Source: Amblyornis subalaris
Taxonomy: Eukaryota > Chordata > Aves > Passeriformes > Ptilonorhynchidae
Length of the DNA stretch: 64,000 nucleotides
Direction of reading: 5' to 3'
Assembly (NCBI GenBank): GCA_018881555.1
Contig: JACAXG010000069.1
Span: 4,077,403 to 4,141,402, forward strand
The notes beneath the pieces are model-generated. The model was given only the letters and a program-made list of their open reading frames with translations. It ran no database searches and was not told where the DNA came from. Positions 63,864 through 64,000 of this stretch are shown here, piece after piece. The number at the start of each line of letters is the position of its first letter. Within the stretch, counting starts at the first letter, position 1. Made by a program: the position numbers and the translations under genes.

Positions 63864-64000
63864 ACCTGAAGTGGCCATCCTGAACGTCAAAACTGAAGTC
63901 AGTATCTTTCCTTTCCCTGAAACATCCTTGAACAAAGAGCACACCTTCAGGAGAGGGCAAATGGTTGACTCCTAATGCAAAGGACTCCCATGATCCCCAC

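Noticed and set aside
1..64000. tRNA, rRNA, CRISPR or bacterial operon
   Set aside because: No A/B-box pairs, rRNA text or regularly spaced repeats were seen; the sequence is vertebrate.

Overview
The window is vertebrate nuclear DNA, very probably from a bird. It is AT-rich with one CpG island, and its genes are split by long introns. The repeats are mostly 5'-truncated CR1 LINE copies on both strands, plus solo LTRs of avian ERVL-like type. The gene order NDUFAF2 then SMIM15 matches human 5q12.1 (ERCC8, NDUFAF2, SMIM15, ZSWIM6). That block is Z-linked in chicken, so Z linkage is likely here but is inferred.

Left part (1-27.8 kb): exons 2, 3 and 4 of NDUFAF2 on the + strand (3541-3630, 13233-13273, 26765-27022). 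NDUFAF2 is a mitochondrial complex I assembly factor. Exon 1 (about the first 42 residues) lies upstream of the window. The introns carry two solo LTRs (5800-6279 and 23638-24736), a GC-rich LTR-like block (about 11285-12058), a 1.3 kb CR1 with a broken reverse transcriptase (about 24950-26245), a 125-bp tandem duplication and a decayed coding-like stretch (15653-16104).

Middle (27.8-31.1 kb): SMIM15 lies tail to tail with NDUFAF2 on the - strand. Its whole 74-residue protein is in one exon (29372-29596), with a long 3'UTR running to a poly(A) signal near 27842. A CR1 fragment sits in its intron, and a non-coding first exon lies in the CpG island at about 30.2-31.1 kb.

Right part (31-64 kb): this would normally be read as the SMIM15-ZSWIM6 intergenic desert. 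It contains five CR1 blocks of any length, simple repeats, a 130-bp imperfect palindrome and ordinary AT-rich DNA. It also holds three exon-like open blocks on the + strand (34737-34860, 50312-50436, 63011-63084). Each has good splice signals, all are fully open, and their phases join in one reading frame. A possible terminal exon follows at 63854. The joined product reads like a small alpha/beta protein, and by eye it fits the strand-helix-strand-helix pattern of the Alba (Rpp20/Rpp25-like) fold. This is the best candidate for an undescribed gene in the window; its first coding exon was not found. No tRNA, rRNA, CRISPR or prokaryotic feature was seen.
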